DNA of 36,726 nt from Planctomycetaceae bacterium (lineage in GTDB: Bacteria; Planctomycetota; Planctomycetia; Pirellulales; Pirellulaceae). Every line of letters starts with the position of its first letter. The first letter of the stretch is position 1. A model generated the notes under the pieces. That model made no database searches. It was not told the origin of the DNA and saw nothing but the letters and a program-made list of their open reading frames with translations. This document shows, piece by piece, positions 7,090-16,931 of this stretch. The translations under genes were made by a program, and so were the position numbers. The DNA lies in NCBI GenBank assembly GCA_012959465.1, contig DUDC01000248.1, forward strand, positions 1 through 36,726, in the 5' to 3' direction.

Positions 7090-8826
7090 TCACTTGGTCC
7101 GGTCGTACACAAAGCGCCCATCGACCATCGTCTTTAGGACATTGATGTTGGCGATCCGCCCTTCCGGGCAGGTTAAATAGTCTTGTTCGAGGATGACCAA
7201 ATCGGCCAACTTCTCCCGTTCCAGCGAACCTCGACTCGCTTCCTCAAACGACATATACGCGGGTCTTGTCGTCAGGCAACGCAACGCTTCGATGCGGCTG
7301 ATTTGTTGATGGGCACCGTAAACGTCGCCTTCCCGGTTTCGTCGCGTGACCGCAACCTGCAGCATGAGGAACGGATGATAGGCATTCATGGATCGATAGG
7401 GATCAAGTCCCATCATATGATCGCCGGCAATCGCTATTGGCACACCCCCTCGAATCCAGTCACCCAAACCGATGAACCGCGCTGCCCAGTCGCGACCATA
7501 GATTTCTGCGATCGCAGCCGAGTCCTTAAAATACAACGACGGTTGCGTGTCGACACAAACTCCGAGGTCTTGACACCGTGCTATGGAATCCAAGGCGGGG
7601 AAATAGGCGTGCGTTAAACTGAACCGTCGCGTTGCAATGGTCGGATCGGCTCGGTTGACAGCTGCGATAGCATCCAGCACGGCATCGACACCCGCATCGC
7701 CCGTCACGTGACAACACCATTGCCAACCAAGGCGATGCCCCTCGGCGAAGATCTCTGTCATCAAGGGTACGGAATAGCGAAGGTCGCCGCGATACGTCGC
7801 GTCCGCATGGACATAAAAACGAATCCGCTTCTCGCCATATTCTTCACGTAGATAGGTATTTCCCCAGTGGATTCCACCGTCAACCGTGATCTTGAGCGGG
7901 CCGACGCGAACCCATCGATCGCCATCGCCAGTCTTGATTCCCAACCGCTTGGTAAATTTAGCGACATCTTCCGCAGATCGAAAACCAGATCGGAGAGTCT
8001 GTGTCATCCTAACGGTTAGTTTTCCCTCGTCCCGCATTTTTCGGTAGATGAGAAGATCGTCCATGGTGCCAGCCCGTTCAAAAATACTGGTAATACCCAC
8101 CATGTTATAGTGGTGATGTACATTCTGCAGTGAAGCCTGCACTTTGTCCGCCGCGTGTTTTGTGCGAGGCATGAACTGCCTCAAGTGAGAGCTGGCTCCG
8201 GCAATTAGCCGCACATCGCCGTCGTCGTCACGTAGCACCTGCCCGCCCGGGATCGAGTCAACGCCGTCTTTGACACCAATGGTGGTCAGGGCCAGTGAAT
8301 TCAGGGCAGATTTTCGCGCGGCGGTAAACACAATCGGGTGTGTTGTGCAGGCTTCATCCAACTCTCGCCGTGTCGGGTGACGACGTTCCGCGAGTCGAGT
8401 AATGTCCGCTCGTGGGACCTGTATCCACGTTCCCGCTGGCAGAGATTTAGCCTGCTGTCGAATCCAATCTTGCACCTCTGCGATGGTCAACAATTCAACG
8501 TGTGGTTGGTCGAGAGCGTTGCGGGCAACGCCAATCGCGTGACAATGCGCGGCGATGATTCCTGGGATGACCGTCTTGCCATCCAGTTGGATGACAATCG
8601 TTTCGTCCGAGACCAATCTGCGAATTTCGCGATCACTCCCCGCGGCAAGAATGCGACTGCCGCGAATTGCCACGGCGGTAACAACTCGATTCTCCGCATC
8701 CATGGTGAGGATTTTTCCACCAACTAATACCGTGTTGGCTCGGTCTGTTTCTTGTGCGACGCTCATCCTATGTGCTGAGACGAGAACCGCAGTCAACATG
8801 ACGCGTAAGAGGGTTGATCGAATCAT
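7090..8826 (-). CDS. Exported YtcJ-like amidohydrolase (amidohydrolase 3 family)
   Basis: From the ATG at 8826 the product has 578 aa and starts with a signal peptide (residues 1-24, ending SVAQ). The family fold is clear: VGGKILTMD near residue 35, PGIIAAHCHAIG with the metal pair H94/H96, HVTGDAGVDAVLDA and LTHAYFP carrying further histidines, and AGDHMMGLDPY with the late catalytic Asp. YtcJ-like enzymes hydrolyse amide or similar bonds with a mono- or binuclear metal site; the substrate is unknown. An upstream in-frame start (8907) would place 27 charged residues before the signal peptide, so 8826 is preferred, although only a weak AAGG precedes it. It is 124 bases behind the sulfatase gene and on the same strand, probably the last gene of that cluster. 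Confidence 0.85.
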   Translation of the reverse strand: MIRSTLLRVMLTAVLVSAHRMSVAQETDRANTVLVGGKILTMDAENRVVTAVAIRGSRILAAGSDREIRRLVSDETIVIQLDGKTVIPGIIAAHCHAIGVARNALDQPHVELLTIAEVQDWIRQQAKSLPAGTWIQVPRADITRLAERRHPTRRELDEACTTHPIVFTAARKSALNSLALTTIGVKDGVDSIPGGQVLRDDDGDVRLIAGASSHLRQFMPRTKHAADKVQASLQNVHHHYNMVGITSIFERAGTMDDLLIYRKMRDEGKLTVRMTQTLRSGFRSAEDVAKFTKRLGIKTGDGDRWVRVGPLKITVDGGIHWGNTYLREEYGEKRIRFYVHADATYRGDLRYSVPLMTEIFAEGHRLGWQWCCHVTGDAGVDAVLDAIAAVNRADPTIATRRFSLTHAYFPALDSIARCQDLGVCVDTQPSLYFKDSAAIAEIYGRDWAARFIGLGDWIRGGVPIAIAGDHMMGLDPYRSMNAYHPFLMLQVAVTRRNREGDVYGAHQQISRIEALRCLTTRPAYMSFEEASRGSLEREKLADLVILEQDYLTCPEGRIANINVLKTMVDGRFVYDRTK

Positions 8827-8950
8827 GGATCTGTGGCCTTGCGAATGAAAGCGTGTGATGACGGCACCTTCACGTCTCTGCGTGTCAATTAGACCCGAGA
8901 TTCGCATCGGAATCGCTGAGATTCAACACTTTTTTTAGAGAAATGCGAGA

Positions 8951-10411
8951 CTACGGTCCAGCGGATTTCCAACCCGCGTGAAGCTGTTTTCTCAGCCTGC
9001 CAACTAACGGTTGGTGATCCGTCTCAACAGCCAAATTGATGTTCTCATTGGGGTCCAATTGATGGTCATAGAGTTCAAAGGCATGAAACTCAGTGCCAGG
9101 CACGGTCCATTCAGTGAATCGGTAACGGTCCGTGCGCATCGAGTAGCCCATACCGCGAGCTACCTTACCGTAGCCGGGAATCACACGGCGAAACTGACTG
9201 AATGCCGACGATTTCCACTGGCGATCTGGATTTGATAATAGAGGAACAAAGCTACGTCCCTCCAATCCATCGTCCAGAGGCAAGTCACAAAGTTCGCACA
9301 GCGACGGAAAAATGTCAACGAATTCGACTAGGGCGGTCGTCCGCGCGGCTCGGCCGTTCGGCACTCGAACGATCAACGGCGCGTGAGTCGATGTTTCAAA
9401 ATTCGAGTGTTTGTCCCACATACCGTGTTCACCGAGCTGCCAGCCGTGATCGCCCCAGAGCACGACAATCGTGTTATTTCGCAACCCCAGAGTGTCGAGA
9501 CTTTTCAATAAGCGTCCTACTTGCGCGTCGGTAAAACTCACGCAAGCGTAGTAGGCATGTTTCAAGTCGAGGGCTTGTTCCTTCGATACGGGCCCCACAT
9601 CCGGGATACCGTAATAGTGTCGCAAGTCATTCCAGTTGTAAGTGGCAAAACTCGGCGCATTGCGAGGAGGAAATGGGTTGCTTGCGGGCACAATCTCGGC
9701 TCGATCGTATAGGTCGAAGTATTTTTTCGGCGCTATAAAGGGCAGGTGAGGCTTGTGAAATCCGACGGCGAGAAAGAAGGGACTGTCCTTTAGTTCCTTC
9801 ATCTTGCGGATCGCCGCGTCCGCGATGTGACCGTCTCGCAATGCCGTGTCGGGTACATCCGCCGTTTCCCACGGTAGTCCACCCGGAGTCTTGTTTTTTG
9901 TTATTCCGTCGCCAAGGTCCCATACGTAGGTCAGACGACGGTGATCCTCTTTCGTCCAAGCCAACACCCGATTTCCAAAAGCGGTGTGATAACGCTGACG
10001 GTTTGATTGCCACAGTGGTTCACTCCAAGAAACTGGGTCGTCGCGATGAAACAGTTTTCCAAAAGCGGCTGCATGGTAACCATTGTTCTTGAAGTGTTGC
10101 GGTAGCGTCACCACGTCACCCATCACATCCCGAAATCGCACACTAAAGTCGACCACGCCTGTCGTGTCAGGACGTCGTCCAGTGAGGATCGACACTCGCG
10201 ACGGCATGCAAAGAGCGCACTGCACGTAGGCGCGCTCGAACAGAATGCCCTCCCGAGCCAGCTGATCGATATTTGGCGAGTGAACCGGTCTTCCGTAGCA
10301 ACCGAGCTCTGGTCGAAGATCGTCAACGGCAATGAACAGCACGTTTCGTGGCGCGGCGCTCGCAGACGCCGTGGCGAAACATGTCCATAGAATTATCGTG
10401 ATCATCCGCAT
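8951..10411 (-). CDS. Exported sulfatase, iduronate-2-sulfatase-like
   Basis: A 486-aa protein with a signal peptide (about 1-20, ASASAAP) followed directly by the sulfatase N-terminal metal site VDDLRPELGCYG (D30, D31). The active-site motif is CMPSR (C68), the C-x-P-S-R signature whose cysteine is converted to formylglycine by an FGE-type or radical-SAM enzyme not present in this window. Later metal and substrate residues include VGFHKPHLPF and WGDHGWQLGEH. These marks and the length fit the iduronate-2-sulfatase-like group, which removes sulfate esters from glycans outside the cytoplasm. GGAGG lies seven bases before the ATG. It is 40 bases downstream of the large ThuA/heme gene and likely co-transcribed, which points to a sulfated polysaccharide as substrate (inference). 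Confidence 0.93.
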   Translation of the reverse strand: MRMITIILWTCFATASASAAPRNVLFIAVDDLRPELGCYGRPVHSPNIDQLAREGILFERAYVQCALCMPSRVSILTGRRPDTTGVVDFSVRFRDVMGDVVTLPQHFKNNGYHAAAFGKLFHRDDPVSWSEPLWQSNRQRYHTAFGNRVLAWTKEDHRRLTYVWDLGDGITKNKTPGGLPWETADVPDTALRDGHIADAAIRKMKELKDSPFFLAVGFHKPHLPFIAPKKYFDLYDRAEIVPASNPFPPRNAPSFATYNWNDLRHYYGIPDVGPVSKEQALDLKHAYYACVSFTDAQVGRLLKSLDTLGLRNNTIVVLWGDHGWQLGEHGMWDKHSNFETSTHAPLIVRVPNGRAARTTALVEFVDIFPSLCELCDLPLDDGLEGRSFVPLLSNPDRQWKSSAFSQFRRVIPGYGKVARGMGYSMRTDRYRFTEWTVPGTEFHAFELYDHQLDPNENINLAVETDHQPLVGRLRKQLHAGWKSAGP

Positions 10412-10451
10412 GAGTCCGCCTCCGCCTCATTTCTAATTCAACGGCTATTTG

Positions 10452-13400
10452 CTACCTCAACGACTGCAAATACACCACAAGATCCGCGAGTTCATCGATT
10501 GTCAAATTCGCCACAAGTCCCTTCGGCATCATGGATGGCTTTTGCTTTACACGCTCTTCGATGTCCGCACGGCGAATGGTCGTTGAGAGACCGTTCGTTT
10601 CTCTCAACGTGACACTATCAGCGCTCTCGCTAACAACAAATCCGGTGACGATCTTGCCACTCTCCAGGACAAACGTGTACGTGTCGAATCCCTGCGCAAT
10701 CTTTGCGCTGGGATCAAGAACAGACTCCGTCAGTTCCCGACGCTTGTAGCGTTTTCCGATGTCGACCAGATGTGGTCCCTTGGGATTCTGGCCATTTGCG
10801 TATGTGTGGCAAGCGGCGCACGACTGCCTCATGAAGAGAAGCTGACCGCGTCCAGCATCACCTTTGACTTGGAGAGATCGTGAAATGGCCTGATCAGGTG
10901 ACATATTGGCTATCTGATCAGAATTGGATGGATCGACTTTCGGTATTTCGATTGGTTTCTGCAACTCATCTTTGGCACTCGTTTTCGTCAGTTTGTTGAG
11001 TCCGTCGATTTTCACTTTATGGCGAGCAAGCTGGCCGAGAATATGTTCCGACGTCATCTTGTCTGCCTCGGATAAGGCAACACGGATCGCTTCGGCAATT
11101 CGATCACTCTCCGACCAGGTTTTCCGATCGTAGTATGGACCACTGGTGTCCGGCCGGGTCCCCCACCAGCCACCTTCGTATTCTCCTTCGCGATGGTACA
11201 GCCGAATAAGCGTCGTCAAGACATTGTGCCGATGTGCTTGGTCACGGGTTGTACTCAAGCGATGAAACAAACCAGTGACCGCAGCTTCGTTGTGCATGTA
11301 TTTTAGGGCCCACAACGCACCATCGACGTAGGGACCGTCGAGTCCTTTCAACGCTGCATCGGACGCCTGCAACGCCACCAACGACCGGATAGCCAGGTGT
11401 GGCAGAACTCGATCGGGATCGGGCTGATTCCATGCGGGTGCACCGGTTGGTGCAGCGCCATAGGTGGTGAGTGGCAAGAGTTGAGCCGCAATTTCCGGTC
11501 GGCCGAGCCGCCCCAAACTGATTAGTGCTTGAGCGCGAATGCGGGGACTCGGATCGCTGAGCGCTCGAGTAAACAGCCCGATCGGCAGGCCATTTAATTC
11601 CGATTTGCGATCCGTCAATGCCCGCAAGCAGAACTCTCGCACAGCGGGAACCACCGCTAGTGTGACCAAAGCCCGTGTTGACGCCGATCCGTCGAGTTGT
11701 TTGAGGGTGAAAATCGCCGCCACTCGACCGAACAATGGGCCATCGCTACCCGCATAATCAACCAGCATCCGAGTTCGACTGGGGCTCGAACCGCGACGCA
11801 GGAGCTCCCGCTGACTGTGCAAGCGATACACAGCGCTAGGTGACGAAAAATATCCGACCAGCTGTTCGTCGGTGGACTTGGCAAGGTTTGGAAACGGCTT
11901 CGCGAGGAAATCGACGGGAGTTATTTGGGCTACAAAACCAACGTTGGGACCACTGTAATCAAATTTTCCGTTCTTCCAACTGCTTACATACATTCGCCCA
12001 CTTCCATCGACGTCAATGTCGGTTGGCCGAGGAATCTTGAGAAACGATTCCTGATGCGGAGCGAATGTCGCACCAGCCGAAGGAAGGTTGTGACGAAAGA
12101 TCTCACTGCGTCCCCAGTCGCATGTGTAAAGAGCGTTGCGGTAGAGTTCCGGCCAGCGCATGTCATGAAAGTACATTGTTCCGCAACCGGACCCACCACC
12201 GTAATCGCCGAGCGGTGGCATGATTTCCGCAGAAAAATTCTTATAAAGCGACGGGTAACCGTACTCCGCGCTCTGCAGAATATGACTCACTCGAATGTCC
12301 CAACCGCCGCCGTCATTCGTATTGTCACGTGTGAACAGATTCATATACGGATCGATGGAAACGTCCAGGATGTTCCGCAACCCCCAGCAGTAGATTTCCA
12401 TCTCGGAACCATCCGGCCGCACGCGAACGATACCGCCTCCACGTCGGCCGAGGATTGTGCCGTCGGCCGACTCGGCCTTCGAGAATCCGAAGTCTCCAAC
12501 CGCAATATAGATCCAGCCATCGATTCCCATTCGAATTCCATTGGTCGTGTGGTCAGCTCCCCGTCGGTTGACCTGATCCGTGCTGATACCGGTAATCAAC
12601 GTTTCGTGGCGGTCGGCCGCACCATCGCCATCTTCATCGTGATAAACGCTGAGGAACGGTGGATGGAGAACCCACAAAGACCCAGCGTCGTAGATCAGAC
12701 CGCGTGGGTGATCCATCGTCGCAAATGTGTTGATCCGATCAGCTCGGCCATCGCCGTCCACATCGATGCATCGAATGACCTTGCCCTGCCCGGGCTTCTT
12801 TCCCAGCGACCCTTGCAAGTCGACGCCCACAAATACCTCACCCGTCGGGGCAGCTGCCAGGCATACTGGATAATTGACCTCGGGCGGCGTGCCGAACATG
12901 CTGATGTTGAAGCCATCTGGTCCTTGTACATCCGACGCTCCAGCGACCGGCGCCCCTGGTGATCGATCGAGGTCGGCCGGTAGCTCTGGCAACTCGCTCG
13001 GCGACGCTTCGAATTCGAAGATACTCCCCCAGCAGGAGTTCTTGTCGGTACTGATATAGGAAACTCGAAGAAATTTCGTGTTCTTGGCATCGACACTGTG
13101 CGCTGTTATTCGTCCGATCTTGTTATTCGTCGATTGATCGACAATGGTCGCCCAGTCGTTTCCATTGGAAGAGGCAGCGACTTTGTATCGATAGGCGACA
13201 TTCGCCTTTTCCCAATGAATCCGCACCGCTCGCACATGTTCGGGTTTTTCAAGTTCAACTTGCCATGAACTCGGAGCCCCATTTGAGGCACACCAGCGTG
13301 TACGCAAATCACCGTCGACTGCATGTCGGGCAAAATTGTTCTTTGCCGATTCTTCCGAACTCGCGCTGGCCTTACGACCGAAAGCAAGATTGCCCTCGCC

Positions 13401-14273
13401 ACAGCACTTCGATCCCAACGTCGCGGTCGACGCGTCCGGCTGTCGTTTAAGCAGTGCCTCAATCTCGGCATTGGCCTCCGCACTCGCTTGATGAAATGTC
13501 TCTTCGTCAAGTCGGTCAACCGACCATAGTAGCCCTCGAGTTACAAGGTCGAGATACTGCGGTTGTGCCATCGTCTCGTTGTAGTGTCCAATCGTTGTAC
13601 CAAAGACACGTCCTTTGCCGTATTGGTTTGTCCAGACACAGATCTGCGGTTGGTTGTCTGGCTTGCGTTTGGCATGGGCCAATGGTTGAGCTGTCGGGAA
13701 CAATCTGACCGTGTGATATAATTCGCCTTTCGGAGCCTGCCACGATTCACCAAAACCAAGCATGATCGGGTGAGACGGTCGTTGATTCTCGACCGTAAAC
13801 GCATAGTGCGCACCGTGACGTGGAGACTGAACGCCGACGAACTCGAACCACTTGTCATCGCCGGTGCGATAACTGTGCATCGCGCAGTGAATCAATAACG
13901 CCGGCAAGCCTTCACGATGGGGTTTCAGAATCCGCTCCACCCAATCCTTGTCCGACACGTTGGCAAAGCACTCATTGTGAACGACAACGTCAAACCCCTC
14001 CGCCCAGTTCCTATCCTGATAGAGAGGTATTTGAACGTTCGTTCCGGTCCCACCCTGTTGCACGACGGTCCAGACCACATTGGCTCGAGCGGATATACCC
14101 TTCGTCAATATCAGTTTCTGTCGCGAATAGTCGTGGCAACACCCACCGGTCACCAACAGGGCACGAATTGGTTTGTCTGAATTTGTTTTTTTTGAGCCCG
14201 GCGTGTCGGCCAACACCAAACCGGGAATCAGTTGGAGGAGTATGGGACAGCAGATTCGCAAAATTTTGTTCAT
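10452..14273 (-). CDS. Large secreted ThuA / F5-8C / PVC-type dehydrogenase / heme protein
   Basis: 1273 aa from the ATG at 14273, which begins a good signal peptide (residues 1-22); an in-frame TTG at 14288 is a poorer choice. Order of domains: ThuA-like, trehalose-utilisation type (about 35-265, RALLVTGG, LIHCAMHSYR, GHY); a discoidin (F5/8 C) domain (about 295-430, AVDGDLRTRW); a beta-propeller of the putative membrane-bound dehydrogenase group (about 440-790, GLRNILDVSIDPYMN, DIDVDGSGRMYVSSW); HEAT-like repeats (about 800-930); and a C-terminal planctomycete heme domain with CAACH at C1152 and the SMMPKGLV segment expected to supply the axial methionine. It probably oxidises a sugar derivative outside the cytoplasm and passes electrons to its own heme; the discoidin domain may bind glycan. 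It is first in a cluster with the sulfatase and amidohydrolase. The substrate is unknown. Confidence 0.92.
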   Translation of the reverse strand: MNKILRICCPILLQLIPGLVLADTPGSKKTNSDKPIRALLVTGGCCHDYSRQKLILTKGISARANVVWTVVQQGGTGTNVQIPLYQDRNWAEGFDVVVHNECFANVSDKDWVERILKPHREGLPALLIHCAMHSYRTGDDKWFEFVGVQSPRHGAHYAFTVENQRPSHPIMLGFGESWQAPKGELYHTVRLFPTAQPLAHAKRKPDNQPQICVWTNQYGKGRVFGTTIGHYNETMAQPQYLDLVTRGLLWSVDRLDEETFHQASAEANAEIEALLKRQPDASTATLGSKCCGEGNLAFGRKASASSEESAKNNFARHAVDGDLRTRWCASNGAPSSWQVELEKPEHVRAVRIHWEKANVAYRYKVAASSNGNDWATIVDQSTNNKIGRITAHSVDAKNTKFLRVSYISTDKNSCWGSIFEFEASPSELPELPADLDRSPGAPVAGASDVQGPDGFNISMFGTPPEVNYPVCLAAAPTGEVFVGVDLQGSLGKKPGQGKVIRCIDVDGDGRADRINTFATMDHPRGLIYDAGSLWVLHPPFLSVYHDEDGDGAADRHETLITGISTDQVNRRGADHTTNGIRMGIDGWIYIAVGDFGFSKAESADGTILGRRGGGIVRVRPDGSEMEIYCWGLRNILDVSIDPYMNLFTRDNTNDGGGWDIRVSHILQSAEYGYPSLYKNFSAEIMPPLGDYGGGSGCGTMYFHDMRWPELYRNALYTCDWGRSEIFRHNLPSAGATFAPHQESFLKIPRPTDIDVDGSGRMYVSSWKNGKFDYSGPNVGFVAQITPVDFLAKPFPNLAKSTDEQLVGYFSSPSAVYRLHSQRELLRRGSSPSRTRMLVDYAGSDGPLFGRVAAIFTLKQLDGSASTRALVTLAVVPAVREFCLRALTDRKSELNGLPIGLFTRALSDPSPRIRAQALISLGRLGRPEIAAQLLPLTTYGAAPTGAPAWNQPDPDRVLPHLAIRSLVALQASDAALKGLDGPYVDGALWALKYMHNEAAVTGLFHRLSTTRDQAHRHNVLTTLIRLYHREGEYEGGWWGTRPDTSGPYYDRKTWSESDRIAEAIRVALSEADKMTSEHILGQLARHKVKIDGLNKLTKTSAKDELQKPIEIPKVDPSNSDQIANMSPDQAISRSLQVKGDAGRGQLLFMRQSCAACHTYANGQNPKGPHLVDIGKRYKRRELTESVLDPSAKIAQGFDTYTFVLESGKIVTGFVVSESADSVTLRETNGLSTTIRRADIEERVKQKPSMMPKGLVANLTIDELADLVVYLQSLR

Positions 14274-14616
14274 GGGAGACGTGTTCAACCTTGGTGAAAA
14301 AATGGACAGAACCGAGAGGATATCGATTCATGGGCGTGCATCGAGTGCTTGTACAGTCACGATGCCACGATTTCGATGGCACAACAACTTTGCCACAGGT
14401 TTGTGCCAAGACAACCTGCCTGGCGGCCATGGGGGAGGGCGATCGATGGCCCTGATAAATTCTACCTGCCGTATCGACCGATGCAACTGCGACAGGACTG
14501 GCAAGACTAGACATCTGCGTCGTTGCTCGTTTGGCTATTTCTTGCCAGAATTGCACCATGGTAGACTGTAGTAGAACGACGACAACGACTCATGACCCGC
14601 AAGAATTGACAGGCTT
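14274..14616. other. Divergent intergenic region, no gene recognised
   Basis: This 343-base region separates the leftward ThuA/heme gene from the rightward metallopeptidase gene and must hold both promoters. I see no near-consensus pair of -35 and -10 boxes. Reading frames crossing it are extensions of antisense frames with no recognisable motif. A weak AGG lies before the ATG at 14617. Confidence 0.4.
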
Positions 14617-16488
14617 ATGAACGGACTAACGATTGGTTTCCGCCAAATGCGTTTGACGGCAACGTCGTTCGCCATCGTGTTGGCTATTTTAGCTCCGTCG
14701 ACTCTGCGAGCTCAGCGATTAGTTCTCGAGTCCCGTGAGACGAAATCCGGTACCGTGCAGTCTGTCGGGACAGGAACGATCGAAGTAACAACCAGCGACG
14801 GAAAGACGCTAGTTTGCAAAATTCAGGAACCGGGAGAAGAGACGGTGGCCCTCTCGAAAGTGGTCATCCGATTTCCGGCAAAAGTAGATATCCATGGACA
14901 GCTGCCGATTAATGCCGTCGTTGCGGGGATGTCTGTCCAAGTAAAGTTGGCCGTTAATCGTCTCGGGCGTACCCGAGGCAGCATCGAAAAACTGCATGTT
15001 TCCGAAACGGGTGCGGAAGCTGGCGTCATCAAGAACGACGAAACCAGCGTCAAGGGATTTTTTGATTGCGACGTGATAGGACGGGTTGAATCCCGCCAAC
15101 GTGGTCGGTTGATTTTGAGAGTTCCTGTTGGTGGATTTGTAACCAAAGGGCGAATCATCGCACAGCTCGCAAAAAAAGATGTGCACGTCAGCTTTCGTTC
15201 CAATCAATATCGAAAGATCAAACCGGGGGATAAGGTAGAAAAAATGGTAGTCGCCCGTTTCAGTACGGGTGACTACGTCATCGAGTCAATCGACGTCGAG
15301 ATGGCTCGCGACAACGCACAATCGGCGACTCAGGATCAAGATGCAAAGTACTCCAATCTATCGGATGATCCGCCCGACGTTCCACGAAGCGTTCGTTCGG
15401 CCCACTTTGTGTTGGTGACCGATATCTCGGATCGCAAAGCAAAGATATTGCTCGACAACTTAGAGTACATGATCAATCTGGTCTCCAAGTACTTTGGCCG
15501 TCCTCCAAAGGGATTGATCAAGTGTGTGGTTGCCCGCAATGTCAGTGCATTCGCATCGTTCGGCCTTCCACAACACGCGTACCAGAAGATGCGCAACAAC
15601 GCCGGCGTGACCGTCAGCCAAAGTCTAGGCCGCCAAGTTACCGCGACCGTGTACGCCTGCGACGACTTCGGCGTAGTTCAACATGAGGCGATGCACGCGT
15701 ATTGTTCACAGACCTTTGGAAGCACCGGTCCCACTTGGTATGCCGAGGGCATGGCCGAAATGGGGAACTACTGGAAGGAAGGCCAGCTGGCCGTTGACAT
15801 TCAGCCTTCGGTCATCACTTATCTTAAGAACTCGAAACCAAAGAGTCTGCTGAAGATCGTTGAACCTGGCCAGGTAACAGGCGATTCATGGCAGGCCTAT
15901 GCATGGCGTTGGGCTCTGTGCCACATGCTTGCCTACAATCCAAACTACGCCCCGCGGTTCAAGGCGTTGGGAATGAACATGATGTCCAAGCAGGCGGGGT
16001 TTTCGTTTGAGTCGGTGTACGGTCCTGCGGCGCAACAAATCTCCTTTGAATACGACTTCTTCGTGCAACACTTCGACAATGGGTACCGAGTGGATTTATG
16101 TGCCTGGGACTGGAAAGGAACCAAGAGTTGCAAGAAAATCTCGGGCACGTCGCGAGTAAAGAAGGAGATTCTGGCAAAACGAGGGTGGCAACCCGCCGGC
16201 GTGCAAATTCTAACGGGCCAGTCGTATGATGTGGCGAGTATCGGTACTTGGAACGTTGCCAAAAATGTCGACTGTGATGCCGATGGCACATCGGATGGAC
16301 AGGGTTGTATGGAAGGCGTGATATTGACGGCCACAAAACTCGGCGAACCATTTCGCCTCGGCAAACTGCACAGGTTCACAGCGGGTGTCGACGGGATTCT
16401 CTTCGTCCGATGCCGCGAAGATTGGACAAGGCTGGCGGATAACAATGGCTCCATCCAACTTCACGTTCGTCGCTCCCCCAGCGAGTAG
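14617..16488 (+). CDS. Secreted zinc metallopeptidase-like protein (HExxH, DUF1570-like)
   Basis: 623 aa with a signal peptide; the cleavable part fits best from M11 (start 14647, ending TLRAQ), but the ATG at 14617 is kept as the longest. Residues about 35-230 form two beta-rich, OB-like segments (QSVGTGTIEVTTSDGKTL and a later GRVESRQRGRLILRV). The second half carries the zinc motif HEAMH (356-360) followed by WYAEGMAEM with E377 as the likely third ligand, the gluzincin arrangement seen in planctomycete DUF1570 proteins. The C-terminus (about 490-620) is cysteine-containing and beta-rich. The expected activity is proteolysis of cell-surface or external proteins, but no substrate is known. 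It is flanked by a divergent gene and a 443-base gap, so it is probably a single-gene unit. Confidence 0.8.
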   Translation: MNGLTIGFRQMRLTATSFAIVLAILAPSTLRAQRLVLESRETKSGTVQSVGTGTIEVTTSDGKTLVCKIQEPGEETVALSKVVIRFPAKVDIHGQLPINAVVAGMSVQVKLAVNRLGRTRGSIEKLHVSETGAEAGVIKNDETSVKGFFDCDVIGRVESRQRGRLILRVPVGGFVTKGRIIAQLAKKDVHVSFRSNQYRKIKPGDKVEKMVVARFSTGDYVIESIDVEMARDNAQSATQDQDAKYSNLSDDPPDVPRSVRSAHFVLVTDISDRKAKILLDNLEYMINLVSKYFGRPPKGLIKCVVARNVSAFASFGLPQHAYQKMRNNAGVTVSQSLGRQVTATVYACDDFGVVQHEAMHAYCSQTFGSTGPTWYAEGMAEMGNYWKEGQLAVDIQPSVITYLKNSKPKSLLKIVEPGQVTGDSWQAYAWRWALCHMLAYNPNYAPRFKALGMNMMSKQAGFSFESVYGPAAQQISFEYDFFVQHFDNGYRVDLCAWDWKGTKSCKKISGTSRVKKEILAKRGWQPAGVQILTGQSYDVASIGTWNVAKNVDCDADGTSDGQGCMEGVILTATKLGEPFRLGKLHRFTAGVDGILFVRCREDWTRLADNNGSIQLHVRRSPSE

Positions 16489-16931
16489 TGCCCTCCTCTT
16501 TTTCTACTCCTCTCCCGTCCTAAAATCGCAGAAGGTGGGCTGTCATTCATCGGCTCGCCTTCGTCTCATTGTGCCAGCGTGTCGGTTTGCCGAGCGTCCG
16601 CCAATATCAAAAAGGCATGTTCGGGCCCCATAGCGCGGCGTTCAAGCGAGAAAATGGAAAGAAGTTTGGGTCAAGTGCTTGACGTTGTTTTTGAGGCCAT
16701 GGGATAATAGTCCCAGCGTTGGTCGGCAAACATGGGTTAATCCTGTTACCCCCACCAGAAAGCGATTTCCAGTAGCAGGAATGGTCTGTAGCGACGTCGG
16801 TTGTCGCGTGTTTCGGTCGATCTGCCAACCCTCGGTCTCGCCTTCAGGTCGCCCCTTGGTGCCTTGGTGGTCCTGCCCAGCCGAACCCAATCGCTCGATT
16901 TCGATCCTCAAGCACTTCAAGGTGTTGATCC
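16489..16931 (+). other. Intergenic leader region of the cytochrome bc operon
   Basis: A 443-base gap before the Rieske gene. It contains a near-consensus promoter (16679-16708), which leaves an untranslated leader of roughly 215 bases. The leader is GC-rich and pyrimidine-rich near the end, without a riboswitch pattern that I recognise. No convincing coding sequence is present. Confidence 0.5.
16679..16708 (+). promoter_or_regulatory. Near-consensus sigma70-type promoter of the Rieske/cytochrome b operon
   Basis: TTGACG at 16679-16684 and GATAAT at 16703-16708 are 18 bases apart. Both match consensus at five of six positions. A start near 16715 would give a leader of about 215 bases to the Rieske ATG at 16932. 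Confidence 0.55.

Noticed and set aside
11925-12962. Forward frame of 345 codons
   Set aside because: Antisense to the beta-propeller part of the large ThuA/heme protein, with no domain or signal of its own.
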